Positions 18,266-26,811 of a DNA stretch of 64,000 nt are shown here, piece by piece; the first letter of the stretch is position 1, and each line of letters opens with the position of its first letter. Both the position numbers and the translations under genes were made by a program. A model generated the notes under the pieces. The model made no database searches and was not told where the DNA came from. It saw nothing but the letters and a program-made list of their open reading frames with translations. Source of the DNA: Nocardioides sp. SLBN-35 (GTDB taxonomy: Bacteria; Actinomycetota; Actinomycetes; Propionibacteriales; Nocardioidaceae); contig NZ_VFNU01000001.1 of NCBI RefSeq assembly GCF_006715725.1, positions 2,976,001-3,040,000 of the forward strand, read 5' to 3'.

Positions 18266-19806
18266 CAGATGTCGCGGAAGGTCTCGATGTCCGCGCCGAG
18301 CGAGCTGAGCCGCTCGGCGAGGTCCTCGTAGCCGCGGTGGATCACGTAGGTGCTGCGCAGCACCGAGGTGCCCTTGCTGGCCAGCATCGCGAGGAGCACG
18401 ACGACCGCGGGCCGCAGGGCCGGCGGGCAGACCAGCTCGGTGCCGGTCCACGACGTCGGTCCGTCGATCTGCACCCGGTGGGGGTCGAGCAGCGTGACCC
18501 GGCCGCCGAGCTTGTTGAGCTCGGTGAGGTAGATCGCCCGGTTGTCGTAGACCCAGTCGTGGAGGTACGTCGTGCCCTCGGCCACCGCGGCGATCACCGC
18601 GAAGAAGGGCAGGTTGTCGATGTTGAGGCCGGGGAACGGCATCGGGTGGATCTTGTCGCCCGGCGCCACCAGGTCGGAGGGGTGCGTGGTGATGTCGACC
18701 AGGCGGGTGCGGCCGTTGGCGGCGAGGTACTCCTCGGACAGGTCGTAGCGGAAGCCCATCCCCTCGAGGACGGCCAGCTCGATCTCGAGGAACTCGATCG
18801 GTGCGCGCTGCACGGTGATCTCGGAGCGGGTCACGATCGCTGCGGCGAGCAGCGACATCGCCTCGATCGGGTCCTCGCTGGGGGAGTAGTCGACGTCGAC
18901 GTCGATCGACTCGCGGCCGGTGACGGTGAGGGTGGTCGTACCGATGCCGTCGACCTCGACGCCGAGTGCCTGCAGGTAGAAGCACAGGTCCTGGACCATG
19001 TAGTTGGACGAGGCGTTGCGGATGACGGTGGTGCCCGGGTGCAGGGCGGCCGCCATCAGTGCGTTCTCGGTGACCGTGTCGCCGCGCTCGGTGAGCACGA
19101 TGGGGCGGCCGGGGACGATCGCCCGGTTGAGCTGGGCGTGGTACCAGCCGTCGGTGGCCTTGACCTCGAGGCCGAAGGGCCGCAGCGCCGACATGTGCGG
19201 CTCGACCGTGCGGGTGCCGAGGTTGCAGCCGCCGGCGTAGGGCAGCTCGAAGGTGTCCGCGCGGTGCAGCAGCGGGCCGAGGAACATGATGACCGATCGG
19301 GTACGGCGCGCGGCCTCCTCGTCGATCCGGGTCAGGTCGAGGTCCTTGGGCGGGATGATCTCGAGGTCGTTGTCCGCGTTGATCCAGCGGGTCTGCACGC
19401 CGATGCTGTCGAGCACCTCGAGCAGCCGGTTGACCTCCTCGATCCGCGCGACCTTGCGCAGCGTGGTGCGCCCGCGGTTGAGCAGCGAGGCACACAGCAG
19501 CGCGACGCCCGCGTTCTTCGACGTCTTGACGTCGATGCTGCCCGACAAGGTGGTGGGGCCCTTGACCCGCAGGTGGGTCGGTCCGGCGCCGAGCGCGACG
19601 ATCTCCGAGTCGAGGGCGGCACCGATCCGGGCCAGCATCTCGAGGGACAGGTTCTGGTGTCCCTTCTCGATCCGGTTGATCGCGCTCTGGCTGGTGCCGA
19701 GCCGCTCGGCGAGCTGGGCCTGGGTGAGGCCGCGGTGCTTGCGGGCGTCGCGGATGAGGTTGCCGATCCGGCCCTTGTAGTCCTCGTGGGGCGCCTCGAA
19801 GGTCAT
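18265..19806 (-). CDS. XRE-HTH domain fused to a MurA-like enolpyruvyl transferase
   Basis: A 513-residue protein of two parts. Residues 13-68 are an XRE/Cro-type helix-turn-helix (LTQAQLAERLGTSQSAINRIE). From about residue 78 onward it is an EPSP-synthase-fold protein like UDP-GlcNAc enolpyruvyl transferase. Catalytic residues of MurA are retained: Lys97-Asn98 (KTSKNAG) and Cys194 in the loop LPYAGGCNLGTRTVEPH, the fosfomycin-reactive cysteine. It could therefore be an active MurA paralogue that also binds DNA. The ATG at 19806 is used; just upstream CTCATATGTGAG is a partial palindrome suitable for autoregulation. Similar HTH-MurA fusions occur in other actinobacteria, where their role is not settled. 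Confidence 0.85.
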   Translation of the reverse strand: MTFEAPHEDYKGRIGNLIRDARKHRGLTQAQLAERLGTSQSAINRIEKGHQNLSLEMLARIGAALDSEIVALGAGPTHLRVKGPTTLSGSIDVKTSKNAGVALLCASLLNRGRTTLRKVARIEEVNRLLEVLDSIGVQTRWINADNDLEIIPPKDLDLTRIDEEAARRTRSVIMFLGPLLHRADTFELPYAGGCNLGTRTVEPHMSALRPFGLEVKATDGWYHAQLNRAIVPGRPIVLTERGDTVTENALMAAALHPGTTVIRNASSNYMVQDLCFYLQALGVEVDGIGTTTLTVTGRESIDVDVDYSPSEDPIEAMSLLAAAIVTRSEITVQRAPIEFLEIELAVLEGMGFRYDLSEEYLAANGRTRLVDITTHPSDLVAPGDKIHPMPFPGLNIDNLPFFAVIAAVAEGTTYLHDWVYDNRAIYLTELNKLGGRVTLLDPHRVQIDGPTSWTGTELVCPPALRPAVVVLLAMLASKGTSVLRSTYVIHRGYEDLAERLSSLGADIETFRDI

Positions 19807-19870
19807 GTCACGACCGTAACTCACATATGAGATAACGCAAGACGCCACGACGATCTGGAAGGATCCTCAC

Positions 19871-20887
19871 ATGCGTGCGACGACCATCCACGGCGCCCGG
19901 GACATCCGGGTCGACGAGGTCCCCGACCCCACCCTGCGCCGGCCCACGGACGCGATCGTCCGGGTGACCGCGGGCTGCATCTGCGGCTCCGACCTGTGGC
20001 CCTACCGCGGCGAGAACCCGATCCGTCCCGGCGCCACGATCGGCCACGAGTGCATCGGCGTCGTGGAGGAGACAGGCAGCGAGGTCCGCGACGTCCGGGT
20101 CGGCGACTTCGTCGTCGTCCCGTTCTGCCACTGCGACAACACCTGCCCCCACTGCCTCAACGGCGCCCAGTCGGTGTGCACCAACCTCGGCTTCACCGCG
20201 AGCGGCCAGGCGGAGTACGCCCTGGTCAACCAGGCCGACGGCAGCCTGGTGCGCACCGGCGGCGTCCCCGACGCCGACCTGGTGCCCTCGGTCCTCGCCC
20301 TCTCCGACGTGATGCCGACGGGGTGGCACGCCGCCGTCTCTGCCGGGGTGAAGCCCGGCGACACCGTGGTCGTGGTCGGCGACGGCGCGGTCGGCCTGTC
20401 CGGCGTCCTGGCCGCCTCGGTGATGGGCGCCGAGCGGATCATCGCGATGTCACGCCACGAGCCCCGCCAGGCGGTCGCCCGTGCCTTCGGAGCGACCCAC
20501 GTGATCGCGGCCCGGGGTGACGACGCCGTCGCCGAGGTCCGCGACCTGACCGACGGTGTCGGGGTCGACGCGACCCTGGAGTGCGTAGGCACCAACGACG
20601 CGATGACCACCGCGATCGAGGTGACCCGCCCCGGTGGGGGCGTCGGGTTCGTCGGGGCGCCCCACGGTGTCGAGCTGTCTGCCCGCCGGCTGTTCGACAA
20701 GAACGTCGGCGTCCGCGGCGGCATGGCGCCGGTGCGCCGCTACCTGCCCGAGCTGCTGCCGATGGTCCTCGAGCGCCGGATCGACCCCGGGCAGGTCTTC
20801 GACCTCACTCTCCCTCTCGAGGAGTCGCCCGACGGTTACGTGGCGATGGACGAGCGCCGGGCGATCAAGGTGCTGCTGCAGCCGTGA
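19871..20887 (+). CDS. Zinc-dependent alcohol dehydrogenase family protein
   Basis: A 338-residue medium-chain dehydrogenase/reductase. The catalytic zinc site is indicated by GCICGSDLWPYRG and GHECIGVVEE, the structural zinc by the cysteines in CHCDNTCPHCLNGAQSVC, and NAD(P) binding by the Rossmann motif VVVGDGAVGLSGV. The substrate is unknown. It is divergent from the HTH-MurA gene (64 bp) and overlaps the next gene by 4 bp. Confidence 0.88.
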   Translation: MRATTIHGARDIRVDEVPDPTLRRPTDAIVRVTAGCICGSDLWPYRGENPIRPGATIGHECIGVVEETGSEVRDVRVGDFVVVPFCHCDNTCPHCLNGAQSVCTNLGFTASGQAEYALVNQADGSLVRTGGVPDADLVPSVLALSDVMPTGWHAAVSAGVKPGDTVVVVGDGAVGLSGVLAASVMGAERIIAMSRHEPRQAVARAFGATHVIAARGDDAVAEVRDLTDGVGVDATLECVGTNDAMTTAIEVTRPGGGVGFVGAPHGVELSARRLFDKNVGVRGGMAPVRRYLPELLPMVLERRIDPGQVFDLTLPLEESPDGYVAMDERRAIKVLLQP

Positions 20888-21684
20888 CCCGACTCGACCC
20901 CGCGACCTACCTCGCCCACATGCGGACCGAGTCGGCCCGCTTCGCCGAAGTGCTCGCCGCCTGCCGGCCCGACGCGCGGGTGCCGTCGTGCCCCGAGTGG
21001 GACGCCGCCGACCTGGCCTGGCACCTCACCGAGGTCCAGCACTTCTGGGAGCACGTCATCACCCACCGGCCCGCGCCGCCGGAGGCCTACACCGAGCCGG
21101 AGCGACCGGCGACGTACGCCGAGGTGCTGGCCGCGTTCGGCGCGACCCACGCGGCGTTCGTGGCGGCCCTCGAGACGGCCGACCCCGCCGAACCGGCCTG
21201 GTCGTGGTCCGTGCCCGGCGACCAGCACGTGGGCTTCACCTTCCGGCGTCAGGCCCACGAGGCGCTGATCCACCGCCTCGACGCCGAGCTCGCTGCGGGC
21301 CAGGTCACCCCGCTCCCGGACGCCCTGGCCGCGGACGGCATCGACGAGGCCCTCGCCGTGATGTACGGCGGCCTGCCGCCCTGGGGGCGGTTCGAGCCGG
21401 GCCCGCACCATGCCGAGTTCCGGGCCAGCGACACCGCCACGTCGGTGTGGGTCCGGCTCGGCACGTTCTCGGGCACCACGCCCGAGGGCGTCGAGCGCAG
21501 CGGCGAGCCCGACCAGCACGTGGTGGCCGATCCCGGCGTACCCGCCGACCTGGTGGTCGCCGGCACCGCCGCCGACCTCGACGCGTGGCTGTGGCACCGC
21601 GTCGGCGACGAGCGGGTGACGATCACCGGCGACGACGACGTGCGCGCCCACGTCGGGGCGGTGCTGGGTCAGGCGATCGACTGA
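20884..21684 (+). CDS. Maleylpyruvate isomerase family mycothiol-dependent enzyme
   Basis: A 266-residue protein with an N-terminal DinB-like four-helix metal-binding domain (VPSCPEWDAADLAWHLTEVQHFWEHV; RRQAHEALIHRLDAE, with the metal-binding histidines) and a C-terminal MDMPI domain. Relatives use mycothiol as cofactor for isomerisation or conjugation reactions in the cytoplasm. The GTG at 20884 overlaps the dehydrogenase stop (GTGA), so the two are cotranscribed. Its 3' end overlaps a convergent small gene by 16 bp. Confidence 0.82.
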   Translation: MTRLDPATYLAHMRTESARFAEVLAACRPDARVPSCPEWDAADLAWHLTEVQHFWEHVITHRPAPPEAYTEPERPATYAEVLAAFGATHAAFVAALETADPAEPAWSWSVPGDQHVGFTFRRQAHEALIHRLDAELAAGQVTPLPDALAADGIDEALAVMYGGLPPWGRFEPGPHHAEFRASDTATSVWVRLGTFSGTTPEGVERSGEPDQHVVADPGVPADLVVAGTAADLDAWLWHRVGDERVTITGDDDVRAHVGAVLGQAID

Positions 21685-21824
21685 CCGCGGGGCTCAGCGA
21701 CCTGGGCGGCCTGGGCCTTGCGTCCGGACCGGCCGGCGACCAGGACGACACCGAAGAGCGCGCCGATGGCGAGGACGAACAGCAGCACGAGCGCCAGCAG
21801 GACGACGATGGCGAGGAGACTCAT
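21669..21824 (-). CDS. Small single-pass membrane protein, unknown
   Basis: A 51-residue open frame starting with ATG at 21824. Residues 2-29 form one long hydrophobic segment (LLAIVVLLALVLLFVLAIGA), followed by a basic stretch (GRSGRKAQ) consistent with an inside-positive anchor. No family is recognised. The overlap with the convergent gene end and the short length make it uncertain, but the hydrophobic profile differs from random GC-rich translation. Confidence 0.4.
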   Translation of the reverse strand: MSLLAIVVLLALVLLFVLAIGALFGVVLVAGRSGRKAQAAQVAEPRGQSIA

Positions 21825-21944
21825 GGGTCCCACCCTCGCATGACGCAGGTCACATCCCAAGGGTGATGCAGGTCACATGGCGCGGCAGCCGATTGCGACC
21901 GGGGGAGGACGACATGTCGGCCGGTCGCCCGCGAGGATCGCGCC

Positions 21945-22805
21945 ATGGGTGACCTCGTGCCTGACCTGAGCGGCAAGACCTTCCTGGTGACCGGAGCCAA
22001 CACCGGGATCGGCAAGGAGACCGTCCGCGGCCTGGCGGCTCGCGGCGCGCGGGTGGTGGTCGCGGGCCGCTCGGAGGAGAGGACCCGCGCCGCGATCGGC
22101 GAGATCACGTCCGACACCGGCAGCACCGACCTCGACTTCCTGCCGCTCGACCTGGGCGACCTGGCGTCCGTGCGCAGGGCCGCGGAGAGGTTCCTGGCCT
22201 CGGGCGAGCGCCTGGACGTGCTGGTCAACAACGCCGGGCTCGCCGGCAGGCGGGGGATGACCGCGAGCGGCTTCGAGCTCGCCTTCGGCACCAACCACGT
22301 CGGGCCGTTCCTGCTCACCGAGCTGCTCCGCGACCGGATCGTGGAGACCGGGCCCGGGCGGATCGTCAACGTCGCGAGCGCCGGGCACTACCGCGCCCCG
22401 GGCATCGACTGGGACGCCGTGCGGCAGCCGTCGGCTACCCGCACCGCGTTCGACGAGTACTGCGTCTCCAAGCTGGCCAACGTGCTGCACGCCCGCGAGC
22501 TCGGCCGACGGCTGGAGGGCACGGGCGTGACGACGTACTCCCTGCACCCCGGCGCGATCGCCTCCGACGTGTGGCGCGAGGTGCCGTTCGGGCTGCGCCA
22601 CGTCATGAAGCTGTTCATGAAGTCGCCCGAGCAGGGCGCCCGGACCTCGTTGTACTGCGCGACCTCGCCCGACGTCGACGGCGACACCGGGCGCTACTAC
22701 GACTCGGAGCGGGAGAAGACGCCGTCGAAGGTCGTCACCGACGAGCTCGCCGCCGAGCTGTGGGAGCGCAGCGAGGCGTGGGTCAGACCAGTACTCCGGG
22801 GTTGA
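21945..22805 (+). CDS. SDR family oxidoreductase (retinol dehydrogenase-like)
   Basis: A 286-residue classical short-chain dehydrogenase. The cofactor motif TGANTGIGKETV (TGxxxGIG) is followed by LDVLVNNAGLAG, catalytic Ser in NVASAGHY and Tyr-Lys in EYCVSKLAN. An Arg in AGRSEER at the end of beta-2 suggests NADP preference. Length and the FGTNHVGPFLLTELL segment match the retinol dehydrogenase/WW-oxidoreductase-like group; the physiological substrate is unknown. The 3' end overlaps the convergent FAD oxidase by 23 bp. Confidence 0.85.
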   Translation: MGDLVPDLSGKTFLVTGANTGIGKETVRGLAARGARVVVAGRSEERTRAAIGEITSDTGSTDLDFLPLDLGDLASVRRAAERFLASGERLDVLVNNAGLAGRRGMTASGFELAFGTNHVGPFLLTELLRDRIVETGPGRIVNVASAGHYRAPGIDWDAVRQPSATRTAFDEYCVSKLANVLHARELGRRLEGTGVTTYSLHPGAIASDVWREVPFGLRHVMKLFMKSPEQGARTSLYCATSPDVDGDTGRYYDSEREKTPSKVVTDELAAELWERSEAWVRPVLRG

Positions 22806-24372
22806 GGATGCCGCCCGGGTCGAGGGCGGACTTGGCCGCCCGCAGGGCGGCGGCGAAGGGCTCGGGCCGCTGGGCGTCGTACCACGGGCGGTGGTCACGG
22901 CCCACCGCGTGGTGGTGGGTGATCGTGCCGCCGTGGTCGGCGATGGCGGTGGAGACGGCCGCCTTGATCTCGTCCCACTGGGCCAGGGTGCTGCCCCACC
23001 GGCCGCCGGCGTAGACGCCGTAGTAGGGCGCCGGGCCGTCCGGGTAGACGTGCGTGAAGCGGCATGTCACCAGACCCTGGCCGCCGCACACCTCGTCGAT
23101 CGCCCGCTGCGCGGCGCCGGTGACCGCGGCGTGGAACGCGGGGAAGGCGTCCCAGGTGCACGCGGTCTCGAAGGTCTCCACGACCATCGAGCGGCGGGCG
23201 AGCGCGTCGCGCTGGTAGGGCATCCGGATGAAGGACGATCGCCAGGCCTGGGAGGCGTCGGTGCCGGTCGTGCCGGTCGCCTTGTCGCGGGTTGCCAGGA
23301 CGGTGCCGCGGTGGTCGGCGACCAGCTCGAGCGCCCGGTCCAGCCAGGCGTCGACCGGGTGGTCGGCGGACTCGAACGCGAGGATGAGCACGCCGCCGTC
23401 GACGGCGGTCCCGGCATTGACCAGCGCCTCGGCCGGGTCGAGGAGCCGGCAGTTGGCGGGGTGCAGCCCGGACTGGGCGATGGCGCGGGTCGCGGCCACC
23501 GCGTCGTCGTACGACCCGAAGCCGATGGTGGCGGTGCGTTGCCACTCCGGGCGCCGCTGCAGTCGCATCCATGCCTCGGTGATGACGCCGAGGGCGCCCT
23601 CGGAGCCGAGGAACATCCGGTCGGGGGACGGACCGGCACCCGACCCGGGGAGCCGGCGGGACTCGCCCGTGCCGGAGGGGGAGACGACCCGGATCGACTC
23701 GGTGAGGTCGTCGATGTGCGTGGTGAGGGTGGCGAAGTGACCGCCGGCGCGGGTCGCGAGCCAGCCGCCGAGGGTGGAGAACTCGAAGGACTGTGGGAAG
23801 TGGCGCAGCGTGAGGCCCTGGGGGCGCAGCTGGTCCTCGAGAGCCGGGCCGTAGGCGCCGGCCTGGATCCGGGCGGCGCGGCTGACCGGGTCGACCTCCA
23901 GGACCCGGTCGAGCGCGGCGAGGTCGAGGGTGACCGCGGGGCCGTCGAAGCGGGGCTCGACGCCGCCGACGACCGAGCTGCCGCCGCCGTACGGGACCAC
24001 GGGGAGGCTGATCGCCGTGCACCAGTCGAGGACGTCGACGACGTCCTGCTCGGTGCGCGGCCGCACGACGAGGTCCGGGACGTGGGCGACGTCGCCGTGC
24101 AGGTTGCGCACGACGTCGCGGAACGCCTTGCCGCGGGCGTGGGAGAGGCGGTCGACGACGCCGGTCGAGCACAGGCCCGCGAGCGCCGCGGGCGGTGCCA
24201 CCCGGGGAGCCGGTACGCCGAGCGCGTGCGGGTCGGGCGGCTGGTGGTCGGTGAGGTCGTGGCCGGGCAGCAGCGGTGCGACCCGGTCGACGAGGGCGGC
24301 GGTCTCGGTGGGGGTGAGTTGGGCGGCGTCGGCTCCCCAGCCCCACCAGGACCGGTCGGTGCTCGGGTTCAC
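22783..24372 (-). CDS. FAD-binding oxidoreductase, alkyl-DHAP synthase-like
   Basis: A 529-residue flavoprotein of the PCMH/vanillyl-alcohol oxidase superfamily. The FAD domain (about 95-290) shows VVPYGGGSSVVGGV and the family motif HFPQSFEFSTLGGWLATRAGG (split here), followed by MFLGSEGALGVITEAWMRLQ. The C-terminal His-rich THHHAVGRDHRPW and DPGGILNPGVL are typical of alkyldihydroxyacetonephosphate synthase-like enzymes. An ether-lipid function is only one possibility; many bacterial members act on other substrates. The GTG at 24372 overlaps the tetR stop (GTGA), so the TetR protein probably controls it. Confidence 0.82.
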   Translation of the reverse strand: MNPSTDRSWWGWGADAAQLTPTETAALVDRVAPLLPGHDLTDHQPPDPHALGVPAPRVAPPAALAGLCSTGVVDRLSHARGKAFRDVVRNLHGDVAHVPDLVVRPRTEQDVVDVLDWCTAISLPVVPYGGGSSVVGGVEPRFDGPAVTLDLAALDRVLEVDPVSRAARIQAGAYGPALEDQLRPQGLTLRHFPQSFEFSTLGGWLATRAGGHFATLTTHIDDLTESIRVVSPSGTGESRRLPGSGAGPSPDRMFLGSEGALGVITEAWMRLQRRPEWQRTATIGFGSYDDAVAATRAIAQSGLHPANCRLLDPAEALVNAGTAVDGGVLILAFESADHPVDAWLDRALELVADHRGTVLATRDKATGTTGTDASQAWRSSFIRMPYQRDALARRSMVVETFETACTWDAFPAFHAAVTGAAQRAIDEVCGGQGLVTCRFTHVYPDGPAPYYGVYAGGRWGSTLAQWDEIKAAVSTAIADHGGTITHHHAVGRDHRPWYDAQRPEPFAAALRAAKSALDPGGILNPGVLV

Positions 24373-24992
24373 GAGGTGCTCCTGGCGAGTGCGGTGAGGG
24401 CGCGGCGGCCGCGGGCGGTCATCTCGGTGGGGCTGCGGTCGGGGTGGCGCAGCCACCAGGCGACCAGCGCGGACACGCTGCTCATCCAGATCTCGGTCAG
24501 GATCGCGACGTCGTCCGCGTCGCCGACCTCCGCGAGCGAGCCGACCCCGGCGCCCGCCTGGGCCGCGATCCGGAGCCGGGCGGCGCGTGCGGCCTCGTGG
24601 GCGGCCGAGCCCGGTGGAGGCGTGCGGTCGTTGAGGACGTTCCAGTCGTGGGGGCGCGGCTCGAGGGCGGTGAAGATCGCTGCCAGGGTGCCCTCCGCGA
24701 GCTCGAGCGCCCCGCCGCCGTGGGCGAGCACCTCGTCGACCCGGTCGGCGATGCCGTCTCCGGCGCGCCGGGCGCAGGCGGCGAAGAGCGCGTCCTTGGA
24801 GCCGAAGTAGCCGAGGACGAGCTGCTTGGAGACGCCGGCGCCGGTCGCGACGGCGGACAGCGAGGCGCCGGCGTACCCGAGCCGTCCGAACTCGCCGACC
24901 GCGGCGTCCAGGATCTGCTGCTCACGCGTGGCGCGGGGGACGCCCTTGCTGCCCGCGGTGCTGCCCGACGTGCTTCCGATGTGGGCCGGCAT
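24369..24992 (-). CDS. TetR/AcrR-family repressor
   Basis: A 207-residue TetR protein with an N-terminal HTH (about 22-68; ILDAAVGEFGRLGYAGASLS and VSKQLVLGYFGSKDALFAAC) and a helical ligand-binding domain. It heads a two-gene unit with the FAD oxidase. A 43-bp perfect palindrome lies 9 bp before the start and covers its likely promoter, so autorepression is expected. The ligand is unknown. Confidence 0.88.
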   Translation of the reverse strand: MPAHIGSTSGSTAGSKGVPRATREQQILDAAVGEFGRLGYAGASLSAVATGAGVSKQLVLGYFGSKDALFAACARRAGDGIADRVDEVLAHGGGALELAEGTLAAIFTALEPRPHDWNVLNDRTPPPGSAAHEAARAARLRIAAQAGAGVGSLAEVGDADDVAILTEIWMSSVSALVAWWLRHPDRSPTEMTARGRRALTALARSTS

Positions 24993-25000
24993 GACCTCTC

Positions 25001-25043
25001 CTTCGGTTGACCGATCGGTAATTTACCGATCGGTCAACCGAAG
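25001..25043. promoter_or_regulatory. 43-bp perfect palindrome: tetR operator and promoter
   Basis: Two 21-bp arms (25001-25021 and 25023-25043) are exact inverted copies around a single T. Inside, ACCGATCGGT, itself palindromic, occurs twice (25010-25019 and 25025-25034), 15 bp apart centre to centre, which suggests cooperative binding of two TetR dimers. On the minus strand TTGACT (25047-25042) and TAAATT (25025-25020) are spaced 16 bp, so the operator covers the core promoter. As RNA it could also end transcription of the upstream gene that stops at 25044. Confidence 0.75.
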
Positions 25044-25439
25044 TCAAGAGGCCAGGATCGCGACGACCGGCAGGCCGATCGCCACCACGAGCAGCGCGAC
25101 GAGGAGCAGCACGAACGGCAGCAGGCCGGGGACCTTCTGCTTCGTGAACCCCATCGCGCCGCCCATGAAGGTCAGCACGGGAGCGGCGTAGAAGACATCG
25201 ACGGTCTGGCCCGGCGCCAGCTGGACCTGCTGGCTGGCCTGCCCGTAGCGCCACATCCACTGCGCGTGCGCGGACACGGTGTGCACGCCCGGCGGCATCG
25301 GGACGACGTTCGGCCCGAACTGGGCCGGGACGGGGTAGCCGTTGACCTGGACGCTGGGCGTGATCATGGTGAGCATCCGGTTGCCCTGGAGGTTGACGCG
25401 GAGGTAGCCGGGCGGGGGCGGAGGGGGCTGCGCGCTCAT
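25044..25439 (-). CDS. Membrane-anchored protein, unknown
   Basis: A 131-residue protein with a Pro-rich N-terminus (MSAQPPPPPPGYLRVNLQGN), a central beta-rich region (VHTVSAHAQWMWRYGQASQQ) and one strong C-terminal transmembrane segment (about 108-130, LLPFVLLLVALLVVAIGLPVV). The layout suggests a cytoplasmic beta domain tethered by its C-terminus. No named family is recognised. It overlaps the upstream hydrolase by 4 bp (ATGA). Confidence 0.65.
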   Translation of the reverse strand: MSAQPPPPPPGYLRVNLQGNRMLTMITPSVQVNGYPVPAQFGPNVVPMPPGVHTVSAHAQWMWRYGQASQQVQLAPGQTVDVFYAAPVLTFMGGAMGFTKQKVPGLLPFVLLLVALLVVAIGLPVVAILAS

Positions 25440-26257
25440 GCGCGCGACCCTACGAGGTCGAGCAGCGCGGGCCAGGCGGCGGACCCCAGCCGGCGGTCGG
25501 CATCGGCCGTGCCGCCGCGACACATCCGCTGACCGGCCTCCACGACGTCCTCGCCGGGCAGCACCGCGCGGTGCCCGGCCTGCGGATCCGCGACCAGGGA
25601 GGTGGCGCGGCCGTGCCGGGCCCGACGGAGCACGATCTCCTCCGCCTGCTCGCGCGCGGGCCACACCTGGTCGTCGTCGCCGGCGACGAGGACGACGTCG
25701 GGGATCCGCTCGACGGGCAGGCTCGCCGCAGCGACGTCCTCGGGTGCCGCGGCCCGGGAGCGGGCGTAGAGGTCGCGATAGGCGGGCGGGTCGGTCGGCG
25801 GCTCCCAGTGCACGAACCGGACGAACGGCACCGGGGCGCCGTCCAGCGTCCAGTGGGAGGTCTGCCGGCCGTCACCGGTGACCCCGGCCCAGACCACGTC
25901 GCTGGGCGCGAAGGCCGCCACCCCGTCGACCGGCGCCTGGGTCAGCGAGGCGGTCGCGAGCGCGGCCTCGGCGCCGAAGGAGAGACCGACGAGAAGCACC
26001 CGGTCGCACTCGGCGGCGAGCGACTCGGCCCGGGCGGCGAAGGTCTCGAGCGGGATCTCCCACGGTCCGTCGTGCTGCTCGGGGCCGCCGAACCACTGGA
26101 TCGACTCCGCGAGCACGCCCTGCTCGGCCAGCAGCCGGGCCCGCTGCTCGTCCACCCGGCCGCTCGACCCGCCGAGCACGAGGGCACCCACGCCGACGGG
26201 GTCGTCCGGCTCCCAGCGGACGCCGACGGGTGCGGACAGCTCGATCCGGCGGGCCAT
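25436..26257 (-). CDS. Alpha/beta hydrolase, BAAT C-terminal-like
   Basis: A 273-residue alpha/beta-fold hydrolase. The nucleophile elbow is GLSFGAEAAL (Ser), with an acid candidate in VVLVAGDDDQVWP and the His in PQAGHRAV. The overall order resembles the C-terminal domain of acyl-CoA:amino-acid N-acyltransferase/thioesterases. The ATG at 26257 is 7 bp after TAGGGT (26270-26265), a leaderless promoter. Transcribed with the small membrane protein and divergent from an AraC gene. Confidence 0.75.
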   Translation of the reverse strand: MARRIELSAPVGVRWEPDDPVGVGALVLGGSSGRVDEQRARLLAEQGVLAESIQWFGGPEQHDGPWEIPLETFAARAESLAAECDRVLLVGLSFGAEAALATASLTQAPVDGVAAFAPSDVVWAGVTGDGRQTSHWTLDGAPVPFVRFVHWEPPTDPPAYRDLYARSRAAAPEDVAAASLPVERIPDVVLVAGDDDQVWPAREQAEEIVLRRARHGRATSLVADPQAGHRAVLPGEDVVEAGQRMCRGGTADADRRLGSAAWPALLDLVGSRA

Positions 26258-26296
26258 GGCTGCGACCCTACTCACCCGATCGGCCATCATGGGGGC

Positions 26297-26806
26297 GTGA
26301 GCACCCTCGATCCCGAACGGCTGCGCACCCTCACGCTGTTGCGGAGGGTGCGCGACCGGATCGATCGCGAGTACGCCCGTCCGCTCGACGTCGAGGCGCT
26401 CGCCCGCGACGTGCACATGTCGGCCGGCCACCTGAGCCGCGAGTTCAAGAAGGCGTACGGCGAGCCGCCGTACTCCTACCTGATGACCCGCAGGATCGAG
26501 CGGGCGATGGCGCTATTGCGCCGCGGCGACCTGAGCGTCACCGACATCTGCTTCGAGGTGGGCTTCTCCTCGCTCGGCACGTTCAGCACCCGGTTCACCG
26601 AGCTGGTCGGGGTGCCGCCGAGCGCGTACCGCGACGACGCGCCCGTGCCCGGGGACGGTGCCGTCGAACCGCCGTCGTGCGTGACCAAGAAGGTCACCCG
26701 GCCGGTACGACGAGGCGGCGCGCAGACCAGCCCGGACGGTCCCGGGGCGGGCCCGGCATCGGTCAGGAATCGAGAAGCGCCGCACTTCGAGCCGCCACTA
26801 GCGTGA
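26297..26806 (+). CDS. AraC-family transcriptional regulator (DNA-binding domain only)
   Basis: A 169-residue protein whose first 110 residues are the double helix-turn-helix of AraC/XylS regulators (VEALARDVHMSAGHLSREFK; VTDICFEVGFSSLGTFSTRF; GVPPSAYR). There is no N-terminal sensor domain. The C-terminal 55 residues are Pro/Arg-rich and may be disordered. The following VOC gene begins 5 bp later; AraC-VOC pairs are common, and the VOC protein may provide the missing sensing or be the target. Confidence 0.85.
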   Translation: MSTLDPERLRTLTLLRRVRDRIDREYARPLDVEALARDVHMSAGHLSREFKKAYGEPPYSYLMTRRIERAMALLRRGDLSVTDICFEVGFSSLGTFSTRFTELVGVPPSAYRDDAPVPGDGAVEPPSCVTKKVTRPVRRGGAQTSPDGPGAGPASVRNREAPHFEPPLA

Positions 26807-26811
26807 GCGAC

